Of a DNA stretch of 64,000 bases, positions 52,813 to 61,653 are shown piece after piece; the first letter of the stretch is position 1; each line of letters opens with the position of its first letter. The notes under the pieces were generated by a model, which had not been told where the DNA came from, searched no databases, and saw only the letters and a list, made by a program, of their open reading frames with translations. Position numbers and translations under genes: made by a program. This DNA is from Actinoplanes sp. DH11 (GTDB lineage: Bacteria > Actinomycetota > Actinomycetes > Mycobacteriales > Micromonosporaceae), in contig NZ_JAHWGU010000033.1 in NCBI RefSeq assembly GCF_020873875.1, positions 32,529 to 96,528 on the forward strand. The letters run 5' to 3'.

Positions 52813-54303
52813 ATGTCCCGGATCAAGGAATTCAACCTGCCCGACCTCGGCGAAGGCCTCACCGAGGGCGAAATCCTGTCCTGGCTGGTCAAGGTCGGCG
52901 ACACGATCGAGCTGAACCAGCCCATCGTCGAGGTGGAGACCGCCAAGGCGGCCGTCGAGATCCCGGCGAAATGGGGCGGCGTCGTCACCCGGATCTTCCA
53001 CGAGGCGGGCACGGTGGTCGAGGTCGGCAAGCCGATCATCTCGATCGACACGGACCCCTCCTCCGGTCCGGTCCCCACCGAGCCGGCCCCCACGTCGTTG
53101 GAGACGCAGACGACGGCGGCAGCAGCAGCAGCAGCGACCACGGACACGGCGGGCGGCGAGGTCGAAGCCGGCCTGATCGGTGGTCCGGCCCCTGGCGGGC
53201 GCACGGCGGTACTTGTCGGTTACGGCCCGCGCACCACGAGCGCGAAACGGCGACCCCGCACCGGTACGGCCACTTCTGCCACACCCGCGGCCACCACCAC
53301 CCCGCCTGCGGCGGCTACCGCCGGGACTCCGGCCGGCACGCCCCCAACGGCATCGCCCACCCCGGCACCGGCCCCGGTCACCCGCCCCGGCCTGGTGCTG
53401 GCGAAGCCGCCGGTCCGCAAGCTGGCCCGTGACCTGGGCGTGGACCTCGCGACGATCGCCGGCACCGGTCCGCTCGGGTCGGTGACGCGCGACGACGTAC
53501 ATCAGGCTGTCGCCCAGGCCCGATCGGCGCCGGACCTGGACGTGGCCGTCGAGGCCGCGCCCGCGGTGACCCTGACCGGCGGCGTCGCCGACGCCGGCAC
53601 GCGCGAGCAGCGCATCCTGATCAAGGGGGTGCGGAAGCTGACCGCGGCGAACATGGTCGCGTCCGCCTTCACCGCACCGCACGTCACGGAGTTCCTCACC
53701 GTCGACGTGACCCGCAGCGTGAAGACCTTGGAGAAGCTGCGGTCCCGGCCGGAGTTCGCCGAGCAGCGGATCTCGCCGTTGCTGCTGGTGGCGAAGGCGG
53801 TCCTGCTCGCGATCAAGCGGTACCCGATGGTCAACTCCACCTGGTCCGGCGAGACGAACGAGATCGTCGTCAAGGACTACGTGAACCTGGGGATCGCGGC
53901 GGCGACCGAGCGCGGCCTGATCGTGCCGAACGTCAAGGACGCCGGCCGGCTCACCCTGCCGGAGCTCGCGACCGCACTGAACGACCTGGTGCGGACGGCG
54001 CGTTCGGGCAAGACGCCACCGGCCGACATGACCGGCGGCACGTTCTCGATCACGAACGTGGGCGTGTACGGGGTCGACACCGGCACCCCGATCCTGCCGC
54101 CGGGCGAGGCTGCGATCCTGGCGCTGGGTGCCATCCGCCCGACGCCCTGGGTGCACAACGGCAAGATCAAGATTCGCCAGGTCACGACGCTCGGGCTCTC
54201 CTTCGACCATCGGATCATCGATGGCGAGCTGGGCTCGAAGTTCCTCCGGGACGTCGGCGCCTTCCTGGCCGACCCCAAGACGGCGATGCTCACCTGGGGC
54301 TGA
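52813..54303 (+). CDS. Dihydrolipoamide acyltransferase E2
   Basis: This 496-residue protein has one lipoyl domain (1-80) with the modified lysine Lys45 in VETAKAAVE. An Ala/Thr/Pro-rich linker (~90-190) follows, then the peripheral subunit-binding domain (196-230, PPVRKLARDLGVDLATIAGT) and the catalytic domain ending with the active-site HRIIDG (466-471). It forms the core of the complex. ATG at 52813 is used. A GTG at 52804 overlapping the E1-beta stop (GTGA) would add three residues and is possible by coupling. No E3 (lipoamide dehydrogenase) gene is present, so the complex must borrow one encoded elsewhere. Confidence 0.93.
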   Translation: MSRIKEFNLPDLGEGLTEGEILSWLVKVGDTIELNQPIVEVETAKAAVEIPAKWGGVVTRIFHEAGTVVEVGKPIISIDTDPSSGPVPTEPAPTSLETQTTAAAAAAATTDTAGGEVEAGLIGGPAPGGRTAVLVGYGPRTTSAKRRPRTGTATSATPAATTTPPAAATAGTPAGTPPTASPTPAPAPVTRPGLVLAKPPVRKLARDLGVDLATIAGTGPLGSVTRDDVHQAVAQARSAPDLDVAVEAAPAVTLTGGVADAGTREQRILIKGVRKLTAANMVASAFTAPHVTEFLTVDVTRSVKTLEKLRSRPEFAEQRISPLLLVAKAVLLAIKRYPMVNSTWSGETNEIVVKDYVNLGIAAATERGLIVPNVKDAGRLTLPELATALNDLVRTARSGKTPPADMTGGTFSITNVGVYGVDTGTPILPPGEAAILALGAIRPTPWVHNGKIKIRQVTTLGLSFDHRIIDGELGSKFLRDVGAFLADPKTAMLTWG

Positions 54304-54501
54304 TTCCTTCGGTCATGGCGGGTGCGGACCTTCGATCCTTAGGCAGATGACCCAGCTCACCCTCTAAAAGTTTGGAAAGCTCCTCAGTGGAGGCGCATAC
54401 TCGAGTCAACACCGAGACGTGCGCCGAGGTGACCGCCACAAGCGGACCGGGACGCTCGTCATGAGCAGTGCCGGCACACCAGCCGGGGAAAGAGCAGCGT
54501 C

Positions 54502-54639
54502 ATGAGCATGATCGACCGCATCCGCCAGCGCCGCAGGATCAGCCGCCAGAACCGCGCCATCGACCGCGCCATGCAGACGGCGCCCACGCAGGCGATGCGC
54601 GACGAGATCGCCTACTTCGCCCAGCGGCGGCCCTTCTAG
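54502..54639 (+). CDS. Small basic hypothetical protein
   Basis: A 45-residue protein begins MSMIDRIRQRRRISRQNRAI and ends DEIAYFAQRRPF. It is highly helical and Arg-rich, with amphipathic character. GGGGAAAG lies about 11 nt upstream and a perfect long terminator follows 13 nt after the stop, which together make it a convincing small gene. Similar short Arg-rich ORFs are, to my recollection, common in actinomycetes. The function is unknown. Confidence 0.7.
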   Translation: MSMIDRIRQRRRISRQNRAIDRAMQTAPTQAMRDEIAYFAQRRPF

Positions 54640-54652
54640 GGTCGACATCCCG

Positions 54653-54691
54653 CGAAACAGCCCGTCCGGATCATCCGGACGGGCTGTTTCG
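54653..54691 (+). terminator. Strong terminator after the small basic gene
   Basis: An 18-bp perfect stem (CGAAACAGCCCGTCCGGA and complement) with a 3-nt TCA loop, the longest perfect hairpin in the window. Confidence 0.85.
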
Positions 54692-54960
54692 TGTCAAAAA
54701 CCACTCTTCAAGATCGGACACTCGTCCCTCCGGGGCGTACACCGGGATTCCTCCGGTCGCCGACGCCCGGTACGGTTGGGCACGGTCCCCAAGCCGGCAC
54801 GGCCGGTCGGCTGACGAGGACCGGGGCCACCGGAGGCCACGGACCCCGGCCCCCAGCACGGCCCTGGCCGACAGAGCCGGCAAGGCCCTTGCCACGGAAG
54901 GACACCGGCAGGGTCGCGTCCGTGCAAAGCTGGCACGGCCGCAGAAACGAGGAGGCGCGT

Positions 54961-57900
54961 ATGACGTCCGAGGGGCACCACGCCGGTCAGCCGGCCGAAG
55001 CCACGTCGGGCGGACCCGGTTCGGACGGTTACCCGTCCGACGCTGAGGGTCAGCGAGTGGCCGGCCGGGCATCCGCCCCGGCACCGGCCGAGGTCCCGAC
55101 TTCGTACGGGCCGCCTCCCCAAGCCACCCCGAACGGCGGCTCGCCGTTCGTCGTTCCGCAGGTCGCCGCGTTCGGAGCGGGCCCCAAGCCCGCCGGGACG
55201 CCCTACGGTTCGGCACGCCCGCCACAGCCCGGCGAAGCCGAGCCGTTGCCCCGGCGCGAGCCAGCCTCGCCGTACGGTTCGGTCACACCCGGCGTCCCCG
55301 GAACCCCCGCGCCCTACGGTGGAGCGGTCCCCTACGGGCAGTCACCTTCTTACGGTCAGCCCGCTCCTTACGGCCAGCCCGCACCCGCCGGTCAGCCCGC
55401 ACCCGCCGGTCAGCCCGCTCCTTACGGCCAGCCCGCACCCGCCGGTCAGCCCGCACCGGGCGGTGAGCAGCAGGGCGTTCCCGGTCTCAACGGCAGCGCG
55501 CCGGCCGGCGGTCCCGCCGGGTCGAACGCCGCGAGCGGCCCCGGCAGCTCCAGCGGCCCCGGCCTCGGTTCCGGCGGCTCCGGTGCCAGCGGCCTCGGTT
55601 CCGGTGGCCTTGGTGGTTCCGGTGGCCTTGGTGGTTCCGGTGGACCCGGTGGCTTGCCGACCCGTACCCCTGGCGCCTCGGTGCCCTCCGCCGACGACTC
55701 CGGCGGCACCAGTTTCTCCGCTTTCGGTGACCAGCCGGTGCGTGTGCCCGGCGCCAGCCTCACCGACCTCCCCGATGTCCCCGCGCCCGGTGGTTTCACT
55801 GCCGGCCCGGCACAGAACAGCTGGATGCAGAACAACGCCCGCAACCCCGAGCCCGCCGACCCGACCCGGCCGGCCGCCGACACCTTCCCCGCCCGCCGGG
55901 GTGACGGCGGCGGCTTCCCGCTGCGCGCACCCGCCGGCCCGGCCACCGCGGAGGCTGACGGCTCACCCGGCCTCGACCTGCCGGTCCGCAATGCCGGCCA
56001 GTCCTACGCGGGCGGTCAGCAGCCCGGCGCCCAGCCCTTCGGCGCCGCCGCATCGGAGTCCCCGCAGCCCTTCGGCTCCCCGGCACCCGCTTCCGGCGCA
56101 CCGCAGCCGTTCGGTTCGAGTCAGCCCACCTCGGGCACATCGCAGCCGTTCGGATCCGCCCAGCCCGAGAACGATGCGCCGGCGTTCGGCTCGGCCTCCT
56201 CGAACGACTCGGCGTCGTCCAACGACTCGTTCGGCTCGGCGTCGTCCAACGGCTCCTTCGGCCCGGCGTCTTCCAACGACTCCTTCGGCTCGGCCTCGTC
56301 CGGTGGCTCCTTCGGCCCGGCGTCTTCCGGCGGGTCCTTCGGGTCCGTCCAGTCTGACGGCGGCGATCGGCAGCCGGGTGGTGCTGAGGGTCGCTTCGGT
56401 CCTGGTTCGCAGCCTTTCGGCGGCACGTCCGATGCCGGCGTCGGCGCCCAGCCGTTCGGTGCCGCACAGGCCGATGGCGCACGGTCCGACAACGGGCAGT
56501 CCGGCGGTGCGCACTCCGGCGGCTTCGGGGCGTACCCGGCGAGTGGTCAGCCCGCCGACGCCCCCGCCGACCGGGATGCCCAGCCCGCCGGGAGTTCCGG
56601 TTTCCCGCAGCGCGTGCCCGGCGCCTCGCTCTCCAGTGGCGGCGCACCGATGCCGGCACCCACGTCCGGCAGTGCCGTGCCGCAGCCACGTGACCCGGGT
56701 GAACTCGCCGAGCGTCCCGGACCGGCAGCCGGTCCGGTCGTCGGATCGGCCCGCCCGGTGACGGCCAGCGCCTCGGTTCCCGGTTCACGGGTCGACGCCT
56801 CCGAGTTGCCACCGCCCGCGCCCGCGCCGCAGGCCCGCGTCTACGGCCGCCCGGCCGCGACGCCCCCGGCCGAGCCGGAGACCGGCGCCGACGACCGGGT
56901 CGACGAGGAGCCGTCGAGCGGCTTCCCCGCCGCGCCGTACTCCACTCCGCTGCCGCAACGCGGCGAGCCCGGCGCCCAGCGCGGCGACTCGGCCTCCTAC
57001 GCACCCCCGCTCCCGCAGCGGGGCGAGCCCGGCGCCGAGCCGTTCGGGGCCCCGCTCCCGCAGCGCGGTGACTCGGGGACGGATCGCGCCGAATCGGCAC
57101 CGTACGGCACCTCGGTCCCGCAGCACGGCGAGCCGGGTGCGGACTGGGCGGAACCGTTCGCCGCTCCACTCCCGCAACGTGGCGAGCCGGGCGCGAACCG
57201 GGCCGGGCTCTCACAGCGCGGCGAGCCGGGCGCGGACCGGGCCGAGCCGTTCGCGGCGCAGCAGGGCGGGCAGTACCCCGGCAACGACGAGCCGTCCGGC
57301 GCTTTCTCCCGTGCCGACGACCGCTTCGCCCCGCCCGCCGGGTTCCCGCCCGCGCCGCAGCAGGGCAACGGCCCGGGCTTCTCCGGTGTTCCGCAGCACG
57401 GTGGCGCCGGCTTCCCGGCCCAGCCCGACGGCGAGCCGAGTGGTGGCTTCCTGGCCGCGCCGCTGCCGCAGCGCGGCGGCGGCTTCGGCGAGGCGGGCGG
57501 CGGCGGCTTCGGCGAGAGCGCGCCGGCGGCGCAGAACAACCCGTTCGGCCAGCGGCCTGGCGACAGCGGCGAGTACGGCCGGCCCGTCGAGCACGCAGGC
57601 GAGTACGGCCGGCCTGCGGAGAACGGCGGCCCCGGCGAGTACGGCCGACCTGCGGAGAACGGCGGCCCCGGCGAATACGGCCGACCCGCGGAAAGCGGGG
57701 GTCCCGGCGAATACGGCCGGCCCGCGGAGAACGGCGGCCTCGGCGAATACGGTCAGCCGATCGAAAACGGTCACCAGGGCGATTACGGCCGACCGGCTGA
57801 GAACGGGCGTCCCGGCGACAGCAACCCCTTCGGCGCACGTCCGGCCGAGAGCGGCACCTACGGCCGGCGGGCCGGCGAGTCGTCCGACGGCGAGCCGTCC

Positions 57901-58785
57901 GGCGGGTTCGCCAGCATGCCGTTCCCGCGTGACGGCGCGCCGGGCTTCGGCACCGACGCGCCTGGCGTGGCGCCGCAGTCCCCGGCCCGGGCCTCGGCCC
58001 GCGCGTCGGCGAGTGCCCGGGTCGCGCCACCGGAGGCACCGGGCAGCGGCTCGCCCTACCCGGGTTCCGGCACCGCGCCGTTCCCGATGCCGGGTTCGCC
58101 GCAGTTCCCGGGTGAGCCGTCCCCGGGCGGTCCCGGGTTCGGTGCGCCGGGCGCCGGCGGCCCGCCCTACAGCGACTTCACCACCGACTTCGGCCGGAGC
58201 AACGCCCCGACCAGCCCCGGTGGCGCCCGGCCGGACCAGTTCAACGAGAACACCACGGACGTCTCGGGCCGGGGTGACTCGCCGTACGTACCGGCGCCCG
58301 CCCTGCCGCCGATGCCCGAGTCCGGTCCCGGCAGCGTCTACCCGAACAGCCCGGCGGCCCGGGCCACGGTGACACCGCCCGGCCCGGAGGACACCACCAG
58401 CTGGCCCGGCCCGGCCGAGGAGCAGAACCGGTTCGACCAGTTCAAGTCGGAGGAGCCGGCGGCACCTCCGGCACCGGTGAAGGTGAACGTGCGTACCGTG
58501 CCGGTCACCTTGGCCGTGGTGCTCGGCGCCGCGCTGCTGCTCGGTGTGGTGTTCGGCCTGGTCTACCTGATCTCCGGTGACGACGAGTTCAGCGTGGCTC
58601 AGGGCGAGTGCGTGACCCGGACCGGCAGCAACACGCCGGTGAAGGCCGACTGCTCGACGAAGGGCGCGTTCGAGGTGGTCTCGATCGCGGCCACCAAGGA
58701 CCAGTGCGCGGACACCTCCCAGCCGTACATCGTGATCCCGAAGGACGGCGCCAACCAGGTGCTCTGCCTCAAGCCGCGCGGCTGA
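54961..58785 (+). CDS. Giant low-complexity membrane protein with LppU-like C-terminal domain
   Basis: In this 1274-residue protein, about 1170 residues are Pro/Gly/Ser/Gln-rich and predicted disordered. Successive repeat families are AGQPAPYGQPAP, SSNDSFGSA, PLPQRGEPGA and GEYGRPAENGGP. One transmembrane helix follows (~1180-1203, VTLAVVLGAALLLGVVFGLV). The ~70-residue outer domain begins DDEFSVAQGECVTRTG and has four cysteines (QGECV, VKADC, KDQCA, QVLCLK), fitting the LppU/SCO3897 domain of actinomycete exported proteins. Topology therefore puts the huge disordered part in the cytoplasm. ATG 54961 with GAGGAGG upstream. The role is unknown. Confidence 0.8.
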   Translation: MTSEGHHAGQPAEATSGGPGSDGYPSDAEGQRVAGRASAPAPAEVPTSYGPPPQATPNGGSPFVVPQVAAFGAGPKPAGTPYGSARPPQPGEAEPLPRREPASPYGSVTPGVPGTPAPYGGAVPYGQSPSYGQPAPYGQPAPAGQPAPAGQPAPYGQPAPAGQPAPGGEQQGVPGLNGSAPAGGPAGSNAASGPGSSSGPGLGSGGSGASGLGSGGLGGSGGLGGSGGPGGLPTRTPGASVPSADDSGGTSFSAFGDQPVRVPGASLTDLPDVPAPGGFTAGPAQNSWMQNNARNPEPADPTRPAADTFPARRGDGGGFPLRAPAGPATAEADGSPGLDLPVRNAGQSYAGGQQPGAQPFGAAASESPQPFGSPAPASGAPQPFGSSQPTSGTSQPFGSAQPENDAPAFGSASSNDSASSNDSFGSASSNGSFGPASSNDSFGSASSGGSFGPASSGGSFGSVQSDGGDRQPGGAEGRFGPGSQPFGGTSDAGVGAQPFGAAQADGARSDNGQSGGAHSGGFGAYPASGQPADAPADRDAQPAGSSGFPQRVPGASLSSGGAPMPAPTSGSAVPQPRDPGELAERPGPAAGPVVGSARPVTASASVPGSRVDASELPPPAPAPQARVYGRPAATPPAEPETGADDRVDEEPSSGFPAAPYSTPLPQRGEPGAQRGDSASYAPPLPQRGEPGAEPFGAPLPQRGDSGTDRAESAPYGTSVPQHGEPGADWAEPFAAPLPQRGEPGANRAGLSQRGEPGADRAEPFAAQQGGQYPGNDEPSGAFSRADDRFAPPAGFPPAPQQGNGPGFSGVPQHGGAGFPAQPDGEPSGGFLAAPLPQRGGGFGEAGGGGFGESAPAAQNNPFGQRPGDSGEYGRPVEHAGEYGRPAENGGPGEYGRPAENGGPGEYGRPAESGGPGEYGRPAENGGLGEYGQPIENGHQGDYGRPAENGRPGDSNPFGARPAESGTYGRRAGESSDGEPSGGFASMPFPRDGAPGFGTDAPGVAPQSPARASARASASARVAPPEAPGSGSPYPGSGTAPFPMPGSPQFPGEPSPGGPGFGAPGAGGPPYSDFTTDFGRSNAPTSPGGARPDQFNENTTDVSGRGDSPYVPAPALPPMPESGPGSVYPNSPAARATVTPPGPEDTTSWPGPAEEQNRFDQFKSEEPAAPPAPVKVNVRTVPVTLAVVLGAALLLGVVFGLVYLISGDDEFSVAQGECVTRTGSNTPVKADCSTKGAFEVVSIAATKDQCADTSQPYIVIPKDGANQVLCLKPRG

Positions 58786-58902
58786 CCGAGGCCCGCCCGC
58801 AGGGCTGACCGAGAGGCGCCGCAGGGCGCAGGTAAAGCCTGATCACAGCCGTGGGCCGACCGCCAGTGGGCGGTCCACGGCTCGTCAGGCACGATGGGCA
58901 CC

Positions 58903-60705
58903 ATGAACTCTCGCGTGCGTGCGCCCGAACTCTCCGGCCGCGGCTGGCTCAACACCGGCGGCCGGGATCTCACCCTGGCCGACCTCCGGGGCAAGATCCT
59001 GATCCTGGATTTCTGGACGTTCTGCTGCATCAACTGCCTGCACGTCCTGGACGAGCTGCGCCCGCTCGAGGAGAAGTACGGCGACGCGATCGTGGTGATC
59101 GGGGTGCACTCGCCGAAGTTCGAGCACGAGCGTGACCCGGTGGCGCTGGCGGCCGCCGTCGAGCGGTACGGGGTGCACCATCCGGTCGTCGACGACGGTG
59201 ACATGCACCTCTGGCAGCAGTACGCGGCGAAGGCCTGGCCCACCCTGGCAGTGGTCGACCCGACCGGCTACCTGGTCGCCTCGATGGCCGGTGAGGGGCA
59301 CGCCGAGGGCCTGTCCCGCCTGATCGACGAACTGATCGCCAAGCACGAGGCGGACGGCACGCTGCACCGCGGCGACGGCCCGTTCGTTCCGCCGCCCGCG
59401 CCGGACGGCCTGCTCCGGTTCCCCGGCAAGGCGATCGAGCTGCCCGGCGGCAACCTGCTGGTCTCCGACTCGGCGCGGCACTCGGTGGTCGAGCTGGCCG
59501 CGGACGGCGAGACTCTGGTACGCCGGTTCGGCGGCGAGCAGCGCAACGAGCCGTTCAGCGAGCCGCAGGGCCTGGTTCTGCTGCCGCCGCCGGTGGCCGA
59601 GATCGCCGGTTACGACGTGGTCGTCGCCGACACCGTGAACCACCAGCTCCGGGCGATCAACACCGCGACCGGCGAGATCACCCTGGTCGCCGGTTCGGGC
59701 CGGCCGTGGCGTTCCACGGTGGACGAGCACCCGCACGACGCGCTCGCCGCCGACCTGTCCTCGCCGTGGGATCTGGCCTGGTTCGACGACAAGGTCATCA
59801 TCGCGATGGCCGGTATCCACCAGCTCTGGTGGTTCGATCCGATCAAGCGGACCGTCGGCGTCTACGCCGGCACGACTGTCGAGGCGCTGCGGGACGGGCC
59901 GCTGCCGGACGTCTGGATGGCCCAGCCGTCCGGTCTGTCGGTGAGCGCCGACGGCGAGCGGCTCTGGATCGCGGACAGCGAGACGTCGGCCCTGCGGTAT
60001 GTGGAGGCCGGCGTGCTGCACACCGCGGTCGGTCAGGGTCTGTTCGATTTCGGTCACGTCGACGGTCCGGCTGCTGAGGCGTTGTTCCAGCATCCGCTCG
60101 GGGTGGCGGCGCTGCCGGACGGTTCGGTGCTGGTCGCGGACACCTACAACGGCGCGGTCCGCCGCTTCGACCCGGTGGCGAACGCCGTCTCCACGGTGGA
60201 CTCGGGTCTCGCCGAGCCGAGCGACATCCTGGTGACCGCCGCGAACGAGGTCCTCGTCGTCGAGTCGGCCGCGCACCGGCTGACCCGGCTGGCTCCGGGT
60301 GTGGTGAAGACGGTCAGCGGCGAACGGCACCGGACCGAGCGCCCGCCGTCGCACCTGGCCCCCGGCGAGGTGACCCTCGACGTGATCTTCACGCCGGCGC
60401 CGGGCCAGAAGCTGGACAGCCAGTTCGGCTCGCCGCTGCGCCTGACCGTGTCGGCCTCCCCGGCCGAGTTGCTGCTGTCCGGCGACGGCGTCACCACCGA
60501 CCTGTCCCGCCGGCTGGTGCTCAACCCGGACGTTCCGAAGGGCGTGCTCCAGGTGGTCGCGCAGGCCGCGACGTGCGATGTGGACGCCGAGTTCGGCGCC
60601 TGCCACCTGACCCGGCAGGACTGGGGCGTTCCCATCGTGATCGACCCGACCGGCCCGGACCGCCTGCCCCTGGTCCTGCGCGGTCTCGACGAGCCGGCCG
60701 CCTGA
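58903..60705 (+). CDS. Thioredoxin-like / NHL beta-propeller protein (NHLRC2 type)
   Basis: In this 600-residue protein, residues 1-150 are a thioredoxin fold with DFWTFCCINCLHVLDEL (Cys41, Cys42, Cys45), the CCINC form typical of the NHLRC2 group. Residues ~170-490 hold NHL-type propeller repeats (LLVSDSARHSVVELAADGET, VLVADTYNGAVRRFDPVAN), followed by a C-terminal beta domain. No signal peptide is seen, so it is likely cytosolic. Function in bacteria is unknown; the redox motif is unusual. ATG 58903 lies 7 nt after CACGAT, which suggests a leaderless start; an ATG three codons earlier (58894) is possible. Confidence 0.85.
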   Translation: MNSRVRAPELSGRGWLNTGGRDLTLADLRGKILILDFWTFCCINCLHVLDELRPLEEKYGDAIVVIGVHSPKFEHERDPVALAAAVERYGVHHPVVDDGDMHLWQQYAAKAWPTLAVVDPTGYLVASMAGEGHAEGLSRLIDELIAKHEADGTLHRGDGPFVPPPAPDGLLRFPGKAIELPGGNLLVSDSARHSVVELAADGETLVRRFGGEQRNEPFSEPQGLVLLPPPVAEIAGYDVVVADTVNHQLRAINTATGEITLVAGSGRPWRSTVDEHPHDALAADLSSPWDLAWFDDKVIIAMAGIHQLWWFDPIKRTVGVYAGTTVEALRDGPLPDVWMAQPSGLSVSADGERLWIADSETSALRYVEAGVLHTAVGQGLFDFGHVDGPAAEALFQHPLGVAALPDGSVLVADTYNGAVRRFDPVANAVSTVDSGLAEPSDILVTAANEVLVVESAAHRLTRLAPGVVKTVSGERHRTERPPSHLAPGEVTLDVIFTPAPGQKLDSQFGSPLRLTVSASPAELLLSGDGVTTDLSRRLVLNPDVPKGVLQVVAQAATCDVDAEFGACHLTRQDWGVPIVIDPTGPDRLPLVLRGLDEPAA

Positions 60706-60891
60706 TCCGGATCGGCCATCACCGCCCCGGGCACACGGCGAGCGTCAGCCCGGGCCAAGACGCCCGGCGGGCCCGGGGCCGGTGGGGGCGAACGGTGGAC
60801 GGGCGGGGCACCGACGCCGGCGCCCTCAGGTCAGCGGTTGACCGGAGGGCGCCGAAGCCGGCCGGAGGGGGCCCGGAGTCGGCGCCCCGGC

Positions 60892-61653
60892 TCAGCGGTT
60901 GACCGGCCGCACGACCGTCAGAGCGAACTCGAGCGCCTCCCGAACCTTCCGGACCAGCTCGACCGCCCCGGGCGTGTCACCGTGCACACAGATCGACTGG
61001 ACCGGCATTTCGAGCACGGAACCGTCGGTGGCGACCACCTCGCCGGCCGCCGCCATCCGTACCACCCGGTCCACCACCTCGACCGGGTCGTGCACGAGCG
61101 CACCGGACGCCGATCGGGGCACCAGCCGCCCGTCGGGCAGGTAGGCGCGGTCGGCGAACCCCTCCGCGATCACGGTCAGCCCGGCCTCCCGGGCCTTGTC
61201 GGCGAGGACCGAACCGGGCTGGCAGACGATCGGCAGCCAGGCGTCGTAGGCGAGGACCGCCGCCACCACGGCGGACGCCTGCACCCCGTCGACGGCCGCG
61301 GTGTTGTAGAGCGCGCCGTGCGGCTTCACGTACTTGACCTTGGTCCCGCTGGCCCGGCAGAACGCCTCCAGCGCGCCGATCTGGTACAGGATGTCGTCGC
61401 GCAGGTCCCGCGGGTCGTAGTCGATGCGCCGCCGGCCGAACCCGGCCAGGTCCCGGTACCCGACCTGGGCTCCGACCGCCACGCCCTTCTCGGCCGCGGT
61501 GCGGCACACCCGGTACATCGTGGACGGGTCGCCGGCGTGGAAGCCGCACGCCACGTTGGCCGAGGTGACGACGTCGAGCAGCGCGTCGTCGTCGCCGAGC
61601 CGCCAGGCTCCGAAGCCTTCGCCGAGGTCGGCGTTGAGGTCAATCGAGTTCAC
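60892..61653 (-). CDS. pxpA: 5-oxoprolinase subunit A (LamB/YcsF family)
   Basis: This 253-residue protein begins MNSIDLNADLGEGFG and has VTSANVACGFHAGDPSTMYR and VKYVKPHGALYNTA, the conserved signatures of YcsF. With PxpB and PxpC it hydrolyses 5-oxoproline to glutamate using ATP, a housekeeping damage-repair step. It is the last gene of the pxpB-pxpC-pxpA operon; its start overlaps the end of pxpC by 14 nt. Confidence 0.94.
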   Translation of the reverse strand: MNSIDLNADLGEGFGAWRLGDDDALLDVVTSANVACGFHAGDPSTMYRVCRTAAEKGVAVGAQVGYRDLAGFGRRRIDYDPRDLRDDILYQIGALEAFCRASGTKVKYVKPHGALYNTAAVDGVQASAVVAAVLAYDAWLPIVCQPGSVLADKAREAGLTVIAEGFADRAYLPDGRLVPRSASGALVHDPVEVVDRVVRMAAAGEVVATDGSVLEMPVQSICVHGDTPGAVELVRKVREALEFALTVVRPVNR

